A stretch of 64,000 nucleotides of DNA from Albidovulum sediminicola (GCF_025751575.1 NZ_JAOWLA010000013.1:1-64000); one strand, 5' to 3'. Shown: positions 8,592-19,724, numbered from the stretch's first letter. Made by a program: numbers and translations. The notes: generated by a model from the letters alone, not told the origin.

Positions 8592-8618
8592 ATAACCCAG
8601 AACCTTAGTGAGGAACGC

Positions 8619-9803
8619 ATGGGATTGGAGAACGCACCCTTCAGCGCGGCCGAATATGCGCGGCGTCTGGCGAAGACGCGTGCCGCGATGGAAAAGGCCG
8701 GCATCGACGTCCTGTTCGTGACCGACCCGTCGAATCAGGCCTGGCTGACTGGCTACGACGGATGGTCCTTTTACGTGCACCAGGGTGTGATCCTGCCGAT
8801 GGAGGGCGATCCGGTTTGGTGGGGGCGCAACCAGGACGCCAACGGCGCGCTGCGCACGGTCTGGATGGATGACGACAAGGTCATCGGCTATGACGACCGC
8901 TACATCCAGTCCACCACCTGCCACCCGATGGAGGACCTTGCCAAGCGCCTCGGCGACATGGGGCTGGAGCGCGCGCGGGTCGGCGTGGAACTGGAGAACT
9001 ACTATTTCTCCGCCAAGGCCTATCTGGCGCTTGTGGCGGAACTGCCCAATGCCCGGCTCGTCGATGCGACGGCGCTTGTGAACTGGCAGCGCCTCGTGAA
9101 ATCGCCCGAGGAGATCGCGTTCATGCGCAACGCGGCGAAGATCTCGGAGCGGATCGTGCGGCTCGGGATCGAGCTGGCCCGTCCGGGCCTGCGCAAGAAC
9201 GAGCTTGTGGCCGAAATCAGCCGCGCGGGCATCCTCGGTGTGGATGAGGCCTGGGGCGACTACCCCGCGATCGTGCCGCTGACCCCGTCGGGCGTGGATG
9301 CCACCGCCCCGCACCTGACCTGGAACGGCGAGCCGATGAAGGCGGGGGAGGCCACGTTCTTCGAACTCTCCGGCTGCTACCGGCGTTACCACGCGCCGCT
9401 TTGCCGGACCGTGCATCTTGGCAAGCCGCCGCAGGACATGATCGACGCCGCAGAGGCGCTGAACGCCGGGCTGGAGGCCGGGCTGGAGGCCGCGCGCGCG
9501 GGCAACCGGACCCGTGATGTGGCTAACGCGCTGGGCGCCGAGCTTGAGAAGATCGGGATCAAGCGCGCGGGCCGCTGTGGCTATCCGATCGGGCTTTCCT
9601 ATCCGCCCGACTGGGGCGAGCGCACGGCCTCGTTCCGCGCGACGGATGAAACCGTGCTGGAGCCCGGGATGACCTTCCACTTCATGCCCGGCCTGTGGCT
9701 GAAGGACTGGGGGCTGGAGACGACCGAGTCGATCCTGATCACGGAAAGCGGCCCGGCGGAGCCCTTCTGCTCGGTCGAGCGCCAGCTTTTCGTGAAGGAC
9801 TGA
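8619..9803 (+). CDS. doeA: Ectoine hydrolase DoeA
   Basis: 394 residues of the M24 creatinase-like family. The N-terminal region TDPSNQAWLTGYDGWSFYVHQ and GRNQDANGALRT is the recognisable signature of ectoine hydrolases (DoeA/EutD), which open the ectoine ring to N-acetyl-diaminobutyrate. The C-terminal domain has ELSGCYRRYHAP and CGYPIGLSYPPDWGE and lacks the classic metal-binding aspartates. RBS: GAGG 5 nt before the ATG. It is divergent from ehuB, so it sits outside the main operon but probably under the same regulator. No doeB deacetylase follows it. Confidence 0.87.
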   Translation: MGLENAPFSAAEYARRLAKTRAAMEKAGIDVLFVTDPSNQAWLTGYDGWSFYVHQGVILPMEGDPVWWGRNQDANGALRTVWMDDDKVIGYDDRYIQSTTCHPMEDLAKRLGDMGLERARVGVELENYYFSAKAYLALVAELPNARLVDATALVNWQRLVKSPEEIAFMRNAAKISERIVRLGIELARPGLRKNELVAEISRAGILGVDEAWGDYPAIVPLTPSGVDATAPHLTWNGEPMKAGEATFFELSGCYRRYHAPLCRTVHLGKPPQDMIDAAEALNAGLEAGLEAARAGNRTRDVANALGAELEKIGIKRAGRCGYPIGLSYPPDWGERTASFRATDETVLEPGMTFHFMPGLWLKDWGLETTESILITESGPAEPFCSVERQLFVKD

Positions 9804-9975
9804 GCGCGCGGGGCGGTTCGGGCACAGGCATGCTCTGGGTGGCGAGGTTTCGCTTGACCCGCCCAGGAAATGCCGGAACGGTCCCGCTAGACCGGGTGGG
9901 CGTGGACCGGGCGGACAGTGCGCCGCCCGGCTGTGAGCGTCCCCAACGCCAACAACCGCGAGAGGCCCCGACACC

Positions 9976-10677
9976 GTGAACGTAGAGGTAGCCGATATCA
10001 CCCGGAGCGCCCGCGACCGGTTCGAGCGGATGCACAGCGAGATCCGCGACCGGATCTGCCTTCTGGATTACGCGCCGGGAACCCGCCTGTCCGAGGAGGC
10101 GTTGGCCGCCGAATTCGGCACCAGCCGGACGCCGCTGCGCCGTGTGCTTGCGCGCCTGGAGGGGGAGGGCCTTGTCCAGTCGGTCCACGGGGTCGGGACC
10201 TTCGTGACCGATGTCGAGATCGAGGAGCTTGTCCAGACCTACCGGCTGCGGCTGGAGCTTGCCGAGTTGACGGGGAAGCTCGACCCGGTGGCGCCCGACG
10301 CCGCCCTCTGGGCGGAGTTCGACCGGCTGGCCGAGCAGTCCCACGCGCTGGTCGCCGATCCCGACCCGCGCCGGTTCGCCAAGATCAACGTCGATTTCTT
10401 TCTGGCGCTGCTGCGGCTGACGACGAACGAGCCGCTGCGCGAGGTCTCCGAGCGGCTCTATTTCAGGACGACGCGAATTTGGCTGAAATCCGTCTTCGCC
10501 TCCCGCATCGACCTGATCGACGAGGTGGAGGTATTCTGCCGCGAGGTCGATGACATCCTGCGGGCGCTCAGGATCGGAGATCTTCATGCTGCCTCGCTCA
10601 TCCAGCGCGCCCATATCTCGATGAGCTTCGAAAGAATGCGCAAGGGTGTGCTGGCGGACCCGCCCGAACCGGCCTGA
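9976..10677 (+). CDS. GntR-family (FadR subfamily) transcriptional regulator
   Basis: 233 residues, GTG start. The N-terminal winged helix (about 15-80) contains IRDRICLLDYAPGTRLSEEAL and GTSRTPLRRVLARLE; the C-terminal all-helical ligand domain is FCD-like (about 95-220). It follows doeA by 172 nt on the same strand. Known ectoine clusters are usually controlled by EnuR, a MocR-type GntR fused to an aminotransferase domain; this protein has no such domain. It is the likely reader of the TTGTGCACA sites at 8477 and 8582. Confidence 0.82.
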   Translation: MNVEVADITRSARDRFERMHSEIRDRICLLDYAPGTRLSEEALAAEFGTSRTPLRRVLARLEGEGLVQSVHGVGTFVTDVEIEELVQTYRLRLELAELTGKLDPVAPDAALWAEFDRLAEQSHALVADPDPRRFAKINVDFFLALLRLTTNEPLREVSERLYFRTTRIWLKSVFASRIDLIDEVEVFCREVDDILRALRIGDLHAASLIQRAHISMSFERMRKGVLADPPEPA

Positions 10678-10719
10678 GCGGGAAGGGTCCGGCGACGGGG
10701 CAGGGCGCCCGGCTGGCCG

Positions 10720-10980
10720 CTATCCCTCTTCGGCCTCACGGATCAGGCTTCGCACCCAGCGCGCGGCGGCCCAAGTCGCGGGCACAGATAGCGGCAGCGC
10801 CCAGAGAAGGGCCGTGACCGGCGCGATCGCCTCGGCCCAGCCGGCGGCGTGGAAGATCAGCCCCAGGAGGAACAGGTTGATCGCGACCGCCCCGGCAACG
10901 AAGGGCCAGAGGATCGCGCCAAGCTTCCAGAGACTCTCAGTGGCTGGTGCCGTCTTCGAAGGTGATCTTGTTCCAGACAT
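10720..10980 (-). CDS. Small two-helix membrane protein at the end of the nir operon
   Basis: 86 residues. Two hydrophobic stretches are seen (about 24-46 and 51-74), with a charged C-terminus ending LIREAEEG. The only in-frame start (ATG at 10980) lies inside nirN, giving a 44-nt overlap. Its reading frame is kept open with membrane-protein composition beyond the overlap, which argues that it is real. It does not match a named Nir protein that I can recognise. By position it could help anchor or assemble the NirN or cd1 system. Confidence 0.55.
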   Translation of the reverse strand: MSGTRSPSKTAPATESLWKLGAILWPFVAGAVAINLFLLGLIFHAAGWAEAIAPVTALLWALPLSVPATWAAARWVRSLIREAEEG

Positions 10981-12481
10981 TGTATTTCCCCGAGGGTTTC
11001 ACCATCGGCAGGCGCCGGACCTCCTCGAAGGTCGTCGCGTCAAAGACGATCACCGCGCCGTCCTGTTCCCAGACCGAGACCAGCGCGTGGCGACCGTCCT
11101 TGGTGAATTCGGTGTGGGCCACGGTCTTCCCAGGCTCCGGGGTCAGAACCTTCACGACCTCGAGCGTTTCCTTGTCGATGATATGCATCTGGCCCTTGTT
11201 CGGCCCGGTGAAGACATCGGCCCAGAAGTAGGGCGAGCCGTCGTGTGAACGCAGGAAGAAGCCCGGGCCCGAGGTTTCGATCGTCTTGACGAGGCTCCAG
11301 TCCGTCATGTCGATGACGCTGATGCGGCCCTCGTTCAGGTGCGGCACCGCCATCACCCGGCGTCCGTCGCGCATCCAGCTGATGCCGGAGCCCAGATGCG
11401 GCATGCCCGGCAGCGGCAGATCCGCGATTTCCCGGCCCACGTCGAGGTTGACGACAACGCCCGTCTCCCCCTCGCGGTTGGCGCCGATCAGGTTGCGGTA
11501 GCCGTGGTCGAAGAAGAAATCGTCCAAGGGGGCCGAGACATCGATCCGGCGGCGGGCGAACAGGCCCTTTTCCGCGGCCAGCGATTCCTCCATCCCCGCC
11601 TCATGGCTGTGGACGAAGCCGTCGTGATAGGGGCCCGCGTCGGGGTCGGTTGCGACCTCCCAGATCTCGGGCACGTCCTTCAGGGCGAGGATGAAGGACT
11701 CGCGGTCAGGCGCCTGGTAGACGGCGGAGACGCGGCTGGGCGTGCCCTTGCGCCCCGTCACCTCGATCACCTTGGCGACGGACAGGTCCCCGGTCGAGAG
11801 GATCGTCAGCGTCATGGGCAGGTAGTTCGCGACCGCGATCCACTTGCCATCGTGGCTCATCGCGATGTTGCGGCTGTTGAGGCCCGCCCGGACGCGACCC
11901 ACCTCCTGCAGCGACCAGATGTCGTACTTCTGGACCCAGCCATCGCGCGACATGACGAAGACATAGCGCCCGTCGGGCGAGAACTTCGGGCCGCCATGGA
12001 CGGCGAAGGGGGTTTCGAACCGGTCGAGCACCTCGAAGGTATCGCCGTCGAGAACCGAGATGTGGCTGTCCCCGGTTTCCACGACCAGCGTGATGTTCAT
12101 CGGGTCGGCGGCAAAGACCGGCGCTGTGGCCGGGCTGTAGCCGGGGTTCAGGTCTCGGCTGGCGGCGATCTCGGCCTCGGTCCAGAGCGGCGCTTCGGCA
12201 AGCGGGGCCGAGACGTAGGATGCGACGGCCGCGATTTCGCCGGGCGTCAGCGTGGCCTTGAACGCGGGCATCTGGGTCATCGCCCGGCCCTCGGCAATGA
12301 CGGCCTCAAGCTTGTCGCCCTTGAGGCGCCCCAGGCTTTCGGGGATCAGCGCCGGGCCTGTCCCGCCAAGCCGCGTTTGCGCGTGGCATGAGGAACAGAG
12401 ATCGGCGTAGATCGTGGCCCCATCGGGTGCTGCAAGCGCGGCCGAGGCAAGAAGGCTAAACGAAGCGATGAGCCGGATCAT
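10937..12481 (-). CDS. nirN: NirN, heme d1 biosynthesis c-type/d1 cytochrome
   Basis: 514 residues. A signal peptide (1-18) is followed by a small cytochrome c domain with CSSCH at 29-33 and then a cd1-type eight-bladed propeller. NirN is a periplasmic paralogue of NirS that performs the last step of heme d1 synthesis, oxidising dihydro-d1 to d1 and handing it to Nir[12 protein letters not shown] at the C-terminus resembles the NirS ending. It overlaps nirJ by 26 nt. Confidence 0.92.
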   Translation of the reverse strand: MIRLIASFSLLASAALAAPDGATIYADLCSSCHAQTRLGGTGPALIPESLGRLKGDKLEAVIAEGRAMTQMPAFKATLTPGEIAAVASYVSAPLAEAPLWTEAEIAASRDLNPGYSPATAPVFAADPMNITLVVETGDSHISVLDGDTFEVLDRFETPFAVHGGPKFSPDGRYVFVMSRDGWVQKYDIWSLQEVGRVRAGLNSRNIAMSHDGKWIAVANYLPMTLTILSTGDLSVAKVIEVTGRKGTPSRVSAVYQAPDRESFILALKDVPEIWEVATDPDAGPYHDGFVHSHEAGMEESLAAEKGLFARRRIDVSAPLDDFFFDHGYRNLIGANREGETGVVVNLDVGREIADLPLPGMPHLGSGISWMRDGRRVMAVPHLNEGRISVIDMTDWSLVKTIETSGPGFFLRSHDGSPYFWADVFTGPNKGQMHIIDKETLEVVKVLTPEPGKTVAHTEFTKDGRHALVSVWEQDGAVIVFDATTFEEVRRLPMVKPSGKYNVWNKITFEDGTSH

Positions 12482-13664
12482 GGCTTTTCCCGCGGAAGGG
12501 CGTGACGGTCAGCCGGTCGGCCTCCTCGACGCCGATTTCGGCATTGGTCAGGTAGCAGGCGGGGTCCTCTGCCCAGGGGTCGCCTGTGACCTGAAGGGCG
12601 CGGATGCGTGTGTTCCCACCGCAGACCGCCTTGAAGGCACAGTCCCCGCAGCGCCCTTTCAGCGGGCGCGGACGGGTGCGCAGCGTCGCCAGCATCGGGT
12701 CGTCGCCGGTCCAGAGCTGGCTGAAGGGCGTCTGTTTCACCGATCCGATGGTGTAGTCCGACCAGTAGGTGTCGGGGTGAACCTTGCCCTGCGGGTCGAT
12801 ATTGGCGACGCCAAGGCCGGAGGAGTTGCCGCCCCAGGCCTCCAGATGCGCGCGCACATGCGCGGCCTTCGCGGGTCCGAAGTTCCGCTCCACCCAGGCC
12901 AGGAAGTAGACCGCGTCGGCGTCGTTGTTGCCGGTCACCACCTCTAGCGGATGCCCGTTCGACACGGCGGTCCAGGCGCGGTCCAGCAGCAGGTCGAGCG
13001 CCGAGCGGCTGAGCGCGTGTTCGGTGTCCTCGCCCCGGTGCTTGTCGCCGCGCCCGGCGTAGACAAGATGGCTGAGGTAGAACTTGTCCACGCCCTCGGC
13101 CTCGCAAAGGTCAAGCATGCCGGGAAGGAAGCTCGCGTTCGCATCGGTGATGGTGAAGCGCAGGCCCACCTTGACGCCACGCGCCTTGCAGGCGCGCACG
13201 CCCGCCAGCGCCTCATCGAACGCGCCCTCGACGCCGCGGAACCAGTCGTTCGTGGCGCCCAGGCCGTCGACGGAGATTCCGACATAGTCGAAGCCGATCG
13301 CCGCGATGCGGTCGATGTTCTCCGCGATCCGCGTGCCGTTGGTGGAGAGCGACAGGTGGCGGAAGCCCAGGGCCTTGGCGCGTTCCGCGAGCTCGAAGAA
13401 ATCGAAGCGGCTGAGCGGTTCGCCACCCGAAAGGATCAGTGCGGGGATGCAGAAGCCCTTGAGGTCGTCAAGCACGCCCATCGCCTGTTCATGCGTCAAC
13501 TCACCCGGGAACGCCACATCGGCCGAGGTCGTGTAGCAATGCCGGCACCGCAGGTTGCAGCGCCGCGTCAGGTTCCAGATCACCACCGGCTTGACCGGCC
13601 CGTTGCGCCGGCGGACCGGCGTCGGCGTGACAAGCTCGTGCATGTATTGCGTCAGGCGGAACAT
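12456..13664 (-). CDS. nirJ: Radical SAM protein NirJ (heme d1 biosynthesis)
   Basis: 402 residues. The radical SAM cluster motif CNLRCRHC is at residues 36-43. A C-terminal auxiliary cluster region contains [12 protein letters not shown] and a further cysteine at DPACYL. NirJ replaces two propionate side chains of didecarboxysiroheme by oxo groups. It starts 1 nt after nirH ends. A SPASM-type cysteine-rich tail is consistent with the family. Confidence 0.93.
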   Translation of the reverse strand: MFRLTQYMHELVTPTPVRRRNGPVKPVVIWNLTRRCNLRCRHCYTTSADVAFPGELTHEQAMGVLDDLKGFCIPALILSGGEPLSRFDFFELAERAKALGFRHLSLSTNGTRIAENIDRIAAIGFDYVGISVDGLGATNDWFRGVEGAFDEALAGVRACKARGVKVGLRFTITDANASFLPGMLDLCEAEGVDKFYLSHLVYAGRGDKHRGEDTEHALSRSALDLLLDRAWTAVSNGHPLEVVTGNNDADAVYFLAWVERNFGPAKAAHVRAHLEAWGGNSSGLGVANIDPQGKVHPDTYWSDYTIGSVKQTPFSQLWTGDDPMLATLRTRPRPLKGRCGDCAFKAVCGGNTRIRALQVTGDPWAEDPACYLTNAEIGVEEADRLTVTPFRGKSHDPAHRFV

Positions 13665-13665
13665 C

Positions 13666-14151
13666 TCAGCCCTCCCCGGAAAGCCGCATCCCGGTCTTTT
13701 TCAGGATGCGGGTGGAATAAAGAATGTCGTGACCACGGCAGGCCGGGCCGAGAAGCGCGGCGACGGTTTCGCGCTTGGCCGCGACCTCTTCTCGGGTGCT
13801 GCCGTGCAGCATGGCGAAGAGGTTGTAGGGCCAGCCGGGCAGGGCGCGGGGGCGGCGGTAGCAGTGGCTGACGAAGTCGAGCGCGCCGACCTTGGGGCCC
13901 AGCAGGTCCACCTGGGCGTCATCGACGTCCCAGACGCTCATCCCGTTGGCGACCATGCCAAGCGCGTAGTGGTTGGGGGCGACCGCGATGCGCCGGATGA
14001 CGCCCGCCGCCTGCATCGCCGCGACCCGTGCCAAGACCTCGTCCTCGCTCAGGCCCAGCCAGTTGGCGACCTCGGCGAAGGGCGCCGGCGCCAGCGGCAG
14101 CCCGCCCGAGGTGGCGGCGATGATCCGGCGATCTGTGGCGTCGATGTTCAT
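13666..14151 (-). CDS. nirH: Siroheme decarboxylase subunit NirH
   Basis: 161 residues from the ATG at 14151, whose ATGA overlaps the nirG stop; a longer in-frame start lies inside nirG and is unlikely. AsnC/Lrp-like fold: a winged helix followed by a RAM-like domain ([47 protein letters not shown]). NirD, L, G and H together decarboxylate siroheme at C12 and C18. The YRRP and WPYNL elements are the strand of this family that resembles NirL. G versus H assignment follows gene order. Confidence 0.87.
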   Translation of the reverse strand: MNIDATDRRIIAATSGGLPLAPAPFAEVANWLGLSEDEVLARVAAMQAAGVIRRIAVAPNHYALGMVANGMSVWDVDDAQVDLLGPKVGALDFVSHCYRRPRALPGWPYNLFAMLHGSTREEVAAKRETVAALLGPACRGHDILYSTRILKKTGMRLSGEG

Positions 14152-14621
14152 GCGGTGACCCGGAACCCGATGAAGAACTCTTTTTCCTTGGGGAAGCACA
14201 GGACCTTCAGCCCCGTTTCCCGCTCGATGCGCTGGGCGGCCCTTGTGACCCCGTCCGGCTTTTCACAAGCCAGGACGAACCACATGTTCAGCCTGTGCGT
14301 GCGCTCATAATTGTGCGCCACCTCGGGCAAGGCATTGACCAAAGTCACGACTTCCTCGAAACGCGCGGGCGGGACCTCCATCGCGCAAAGGCAGAAGGCG
14401 CCGCCCATGGCCTCGGCGTCGTAGAACGGCCCAAAGCGCGTGATCGCGCCGATTTCTCGCAGGCGCGCGATCCGATCGATCAGTTCTGCCTCGGACAGGC
14501 TCAGGCTCTCGGCGGCCTCCGCGAAGGGACGGTGGGTGATGGGCAGCCCCTCTTGCAGGCGGTTGAGAACGGCGCGGTCGGTCGCATCGAGCGTATCGGG
14601 GGGAAGGGGCGCGCGTCTCAT
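14148..14621 (-). CDS. nirG: Siroheme decarboxylase subunit NirG
   Basis: 157 residues from the ATG at 14621, which forms an ATGA overlap with the nirDL stop. AsnC/Lrp-like protein with LPITHRPFAEAAESLSLSE (winged helix) and HNYERTHRLNMWFVLAC, the NirD/G-type active-site strand. Partner in the siroheme decarboxylase complex with NirH and NirDL. The upstream extension of the open frame overlaps nirDL and is not coding. Confidence 0.87.
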   Translation of the reverse strand: MRRAPLPPDTLDATDRAVLNRLQEGLPITHRPFAEAAESLSLSEAELIDRIARLREIGAITRFGPFYDAEAMGGAFCLCAMEVPPARFEEVVTLVNALPEVAHNYERTHRLNMWFVLACEKPDGVTRAAQRIERETGLKVLCFPKEKEFFIGFRVTA

Positions 14622-15589
14622 GCCGCCACCGCGATCAAAGCCCCGGTCTGCTTGAAACAGCGGGTGGAAAAGAGCGGCCTGGCGCTGGCGCCCGCCAGCT
14701 CGGGAAGCGCGCGCGCCTGGTCGAGAACGGCCAGCGCCTCTGCCCGGCTGCGCCCGTGGATCATCGAGTAGAGCGCGAAGGGCCAGAGGTCCGGCGCCGT
14801 CCGGCGTTGGTAGCAAAGCGTCACGCCCGGCAGGGCCGAAAGCGCGGCTCCCGCTGCCGGGATCTGGGGTTCCGGCAGGTCCCAGACCACCATGGCATTT
14901 GCCGTCCAGCCGAGCGGGCGGTGGCGCACGATGACGCCGAGCCGGGTGATGACGCGCGCATGAAGCAGCGTCGCGATCCGCGACAGCGCCTCCGCCTCGG
15001 CAAGGCCCAGAGCGGCGAAGGGGCGGGGGACCAGCGGCAAGCCCCGTGAAAGATTGGCCAAAAGCGCGCGGTCCTCCTCCGTCAGGGCGAGCGGCCGGGC
15101 GCCAGCGTCAGGCGCCATCGCCCGGCGCGCGCCCGACAGGCGGAAACCGAGGTCGATGTTGAAGGCCCGCACCAGCCTGAGGTCGAGGACCTTCAGGCCC
15201 GTGTCTGTCTCCAGCCGCCTCAGGCTAGCCTCCAACGCGACGGCATCGGGCGCGGTGGCGACGAACCACAGGTTCCAGTCGTCCTCGCGCAGGTAGGAGT
15301 GGTTGACCCCCGGTTCGGCGTTGACGATCGCTGCGACCTCCTCGATCCGGGCCGTGGGCACGCTCACCGCCGCCAAGGTTGAAGCGCCCGCGGTGTTGGG
15401 CCGGACCGTCGCGCCAACGCGCGCGACCGCGCCTTCGGCCTTGAGCCGCGCGAGGCGTTCGATCACGTCCCCTTCGGGGATGGCGAGCGCCGCGGCCATT
15501 GCCGCGAAGGGACGTTCCACCAGCGGCAGATCGCGTTGGAATTCATCCAGAAGGCGGGTATCGATCGGATCACGGCCCTGCATGGTCAC
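14618..15589 (-). CDS. nirD: Fused siroheme decarboxylase NirDL
   Basis: 323 residues, twice the usual subunit size: a NirD-like half (about 1-155, NHSYLREDDWNLWFVATA) is joined to a NirL-like half (about 165-323, CYQRRTAPDLWPFALYSMIHG). Such a NirDL fusion is known in Paracoccus-type denitrifiers. It converts siroheme to didecarboxysiroheme together with NirG and NirH. The start overlaps the nirF stop by 4 nt. Symbol nirD stands for the nirDL fusion. Confidence 0.88.
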   Translation of the reverse strand: MTMQGRDPIDTRLLDEFQRDLPLVERPFAAMAAALAIPEGDVIERLARLKAEGAVARVGATVRPNTAGASTLAAVSVPTARIEEVAAIVNAEPGVNHSYLREDDWNLWFVATAPDAVALEASLRRLETDTGLKVLDLRLVRAFNIDLGFRLSGARRAMAPDAGARPLALTEEDRALLANLSRGLPLVPRPFAALGLAEAEALSRIATLLHARVITRLGVIVRHRPLGWTANAMVVWDLPEPQIPAAGAALSALPGVTLCYQRRTAPDLWPFALYSMIHGRSRAEALAVLDQARALPELAGASARPLFSTRCFKQTGALIAVAA

Positions 15590-16734
15590 AGCCCCGGTTG
15601 GTGCGCGCGCGCGGTGAAGAAGATGCCGCTGGGCGCGTCGGCGGCGATCTCGGCAACCTTTTCGCGCGTGCGGGTGTCGTAGATCAGGACTTTGTTATCG
15701 TCGCGCGAACTGATCCAGACCTCGGCGCCGCGCGGGGCGAACTCCATGTGCAGCACGGCTTTGCCGGGGTTCAGGGTCGCGACGACCGTGTGGGTGCGGG
15801 AATCCACCACCTGAACGGTGTCGTTGAGCGGCGTGGCGAAGTTCACCCAGACATAGGGGGAGGCCGGCTGCGCGATGACGAAGACCGGCTGGCCATGGAC
15901 CGGCGTGGTGGCGACTTCCTCAAGGCTCGCACGGTCCACCCAGAGGAGCTCGTGATGTCCGACGGCGGGCAGCGCGTACTGACCCTCGGTGAAGGCCCAG
16001 CCCTGAAGGTGCGGCATCTTGTAGACCGGCATGTCCTCTTCGGTCTTGCCGTAGTCGGTCAGGAACTTGCGCGGTTCGGGTTGGTCCGACCAGAGGTCAT
16101 AGGCCGTCACGCCCTTTTCGCCGAAAAGCCCCACGAGGTAGGTATGCGCGTCATCGGTGATGACCGCGTCGAAGGGGTTCTTGCCGGCATTGCCGAGCGC
16201 GGTGATCTGCGGCTCCGCCCCCGCGAAATCACCGAGGAAGACCTCGCCCGTGTCCCAGACCGTCCAGGCGAAGCGGCGGCCGGGCACATCGACCAGACCG
16301 ATGGTCTTGCCCTCCGCCGGGATGTCGGCGACGAGGCCGAGGGTTCCGGCGTCGAAGACCTTGACGCCGCCGGGCTCGTAGTTCGACACCGCGACCAGCG
16401 ATCCGTCATCCGAGATCGCCCCGCCGATGGAGTTGCCCGCCTGGACCGTCCGGGCGACAACCGTCCGTTCCAGCATGTCCACCTTGCTCAGCCCGCCATC
16501 GCGGCCGAAGACATAGGCGAAGCGTTCATCGGGGCTGTAGGTCAGGCTGGCGTGCGACAGGTCGCCCAAGCCCTCGACCCGGCCGACTGCGGCATGGTCG
16601 GAGCGGTCGATCACCAAGAGGCTGCCGGTCGCGCGCTCGATCACCAGGCCAAGATCGCCGGTCGCGTCCGCCAGAGCCGGGGAGGTGAATAGGGGAGAGG
16701 CACAAAGGGCGAGCATCACGAATGCGCGTTTCAT
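15586..16734 (-). CDS. nirF: NirF, periplasmic heme d1 biosynthesis protein
   Basis: 382 residues. A signal peptide (about 1-22, ending SPALADA) is followed by a d1-type beta-propeller without a cytochrome c domain. GWAFTEGQYALPAVGHHELLW and related blades match NirF. It is needed for heme d1 maturation, acting in the periplasm before NirN. The cysteine in the signal region (LALC) does not form a good lipobox. It starts 3 nt after nirC. Confidence 0.9.
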   Translation of the reverse strand: MKRAFVMLALCASPLFTSPALADATGDLGLVIERATGSLLVIDRSDHAAVGRVEGLGDLSHASLTYSPDERFAYVFGRDGGLSKVDMLERTVVARTVQAGNSIGGAISDDGSLVAVSNYEPGGVKVFDAGTLGLVADIPAEGKTIGLVDVPGRRFAWTVWDTGEVFLGDFAGAEPQITALGNAGKNPFDAVITDDAHTYLVGLFGEKGVTAYDLWSDQPEPRKFLTDYGKTEEDMPVYKMPHLQGWAFTEGQYALPAVGHHELLWVDRASLEEVATTPVHGQPVFVIAQPASPYVWVNFATPLNDTVQVVDSRTHTVVATLNPGKAVLHMEFAPRGAEVWISSRDDNKVLIYDTRTREKVAEIAADAPSGIFFTARAHQPGL

Positions 16735-16737
16735 CGG

Positions 16738-17034
16738 TCAGTCCTGTTTCAGGTAGCGGGCGATCCAGGTCGCCTCTTCTTCGGTCAAGAGCGGCCGCCA
16801 GGGCGGCATCGCGGTCTCGGGGATGCCGTCTAAGATGATCGTCGCAAGGCCTTCCGCTTCGGCGCCGGCCAGCGCCTCGGGCGTCAGCGGACTGCCGAGC
16901 CCGCCCTTGCGCGTCAGCCCGTGGCACGACCCGCAGTCCTGCGTGACCATGTGCTCAAGCTCCGCCGCGCGGTCGGGGGCGACCTCGGCGGCGGCCGGCC
17001 AGGCCAGCGCCAGGAGCAGCAGCAGGCTACGCAT
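16738..17034 (-). CDS. nirC: Cytochrome c NirC
   Basis: 98 residues from the ATG at 17034, which overlaps the nirE stop by 8 nt; the signal peptide MRSLLLLLALAWPAAAE supports this start. One heme c motif CGSCH at 34-38 and a distal methionine in ETAMPPWRP. NirC is a small periplasmic electron carrier that can donate to cd1 nitrite reductase or take part in its maturation. Confidence 0.9.
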   Translation of the reverse strand: MRSLLLLLALAWPAAAEVAPDRAAELEHMVTQDCGSCHGLTRKGGLGSPLTPEALAGAEAEGLATIILDGIPETAMPPWRPLLTEEEATWIARYLKQD

Positions 17035-17830
17035 AGGCCGCCATGCCCGCGCCCTCGCACAGGCCCGCATCGGCAAGCGCGATGGACGGGTACATGCCCG
17101 CGACACGCCCGATCACGAAAAGCACCGGCGCCTCGGGCTGGGCCGCCGCGATATCGGCCCCGATGGCGCCGAGCGTGGAGAGAAGCCGCGTCTCCCGCGG
17201 GGTCGTCGCGGCGGAAACGGCCAGCACCGGGATCTTCGCGGAAAGGCCGTGGCGGATCAGTTGCAGCGCGATCTCGGCGATGTTGGAAACGCCCATGTAG
17301 ACGACAAGCGTGGTTTCCTCGCTGGCAAGCGACGCCCAGTCGAGGTCGAGCGCGGCGTCCTTGGCCCGGTGGCCGGTCACGTAGCGCACCCCGGTCGAAA
17401 GCCCGCGATGGGTCAGCGGCACGCCGGTGGAGGCCGCCGCGCCCTGGGCGGAGGTGATGCCGGGCACATAGCTCACGGGCAGCCCGGCGGCGCGCAGGGC
17501 CTCCGCCTCTTCGCTGCCGCGGCCGAAGATCAGGGGGTCGCCCCCCTTCAGCCGCGCGACATTTAGCCCCTCGCGTGCGAGGTCGATCAGAAGCGCATTG
17601 ATCGCTTCCTGGGGAATCTTGTGGAATTTCGGAAGCTTGCCCACATCGATCCGCCGCGTGGCGGGTGGCACCAGCGCCATGATCTCAGGGCTGACAAGCC
17701 GGTCATGGACCACCACGTCGGCCTTCTGGATGGTGCGCAGCGCCTTGATCGTCAGAAGGTCGGGATCGCCCGGTCCGGCGCCGATGAGATGGACATGGCC
17801 CCTGATGGGCCCGTCGCAATGGTCTTTCAT
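17027..17830 (-). CDS. nirE: Uroporphyrinogen-III C-methyltransferase NirE
   Basis: 267 residues, SUMT family. VHLIGAGPGDPDLLTIKAL at the N-terminus and VARLKGGDPLIFGRGSEE are the classic SAM-binding motifs. It makes precorrin-2 from uroporphyrinogen III, the entry step to siroheme and then heme d1. Being inside the nir operon identifies it as NirE rather than CobA or CysG. It is separated from nirS by an 82-nt gap holding a strong hairpin. Confidence 0.9.
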   Translation of the reverse strand: MKDHCDGPIRGHVHLIGAGPGDPDLLTIKALRTIQKADVVVHDRLVSPEIMALVPPATRRIDVGKLPKFHKIPQEAINALLIDLAREGLNVARLKGGDPLIFGRGSEEAEALRAAGLPVSYVPGITSAQGAAASTGVPLTHRGLSTGVRYVTGHRAKDAALDLDWASLASEETTLVVYMGVSNIAEIALQLIRHGLSAKIPVLAVSAATTPRETRLLSTLGAIGADIAAAQPEAPVLFVIGRVAGMYPSIALADAGLCEGAGMAAYA

Positions 17831-17865
17831 GGCTCACCCGTTCGGCTGGCGGTTCTAGGAAAGGG

Positions 17866-17900
17866 CCCGGCGGGGGGCATGTGGGGTATCCCCCGCCGGG
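17866..17900 (-). other. Strong hairpin between nirS and nirE
   Basis: Inverted repeat of 11 bp (arms 17866-17876 and 17890-17900), very GC-rich, in the only sizeable gap of the nir operon. No T-run follows on the minus strand. It is placed where nirS, needed in large amounts, would be protected from 3' decay or partly separated from the heme d1 genes. Confidence 0.5.
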
Positions 17901-17912
17901 AACGCGCAGGCG

Positions 17913-19724
<1,812 letters not shown>

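Noticed and set aside
9880-9896. CGGTC-N6-GACCG inverted repeat between doeA and the GntR gene, considered as an autoregulatory site
   Set aside because: Spacing and core do not fit FadR-type operators and it does not resemble the TTGTGCACA sites; too common in GC-rich DNA.
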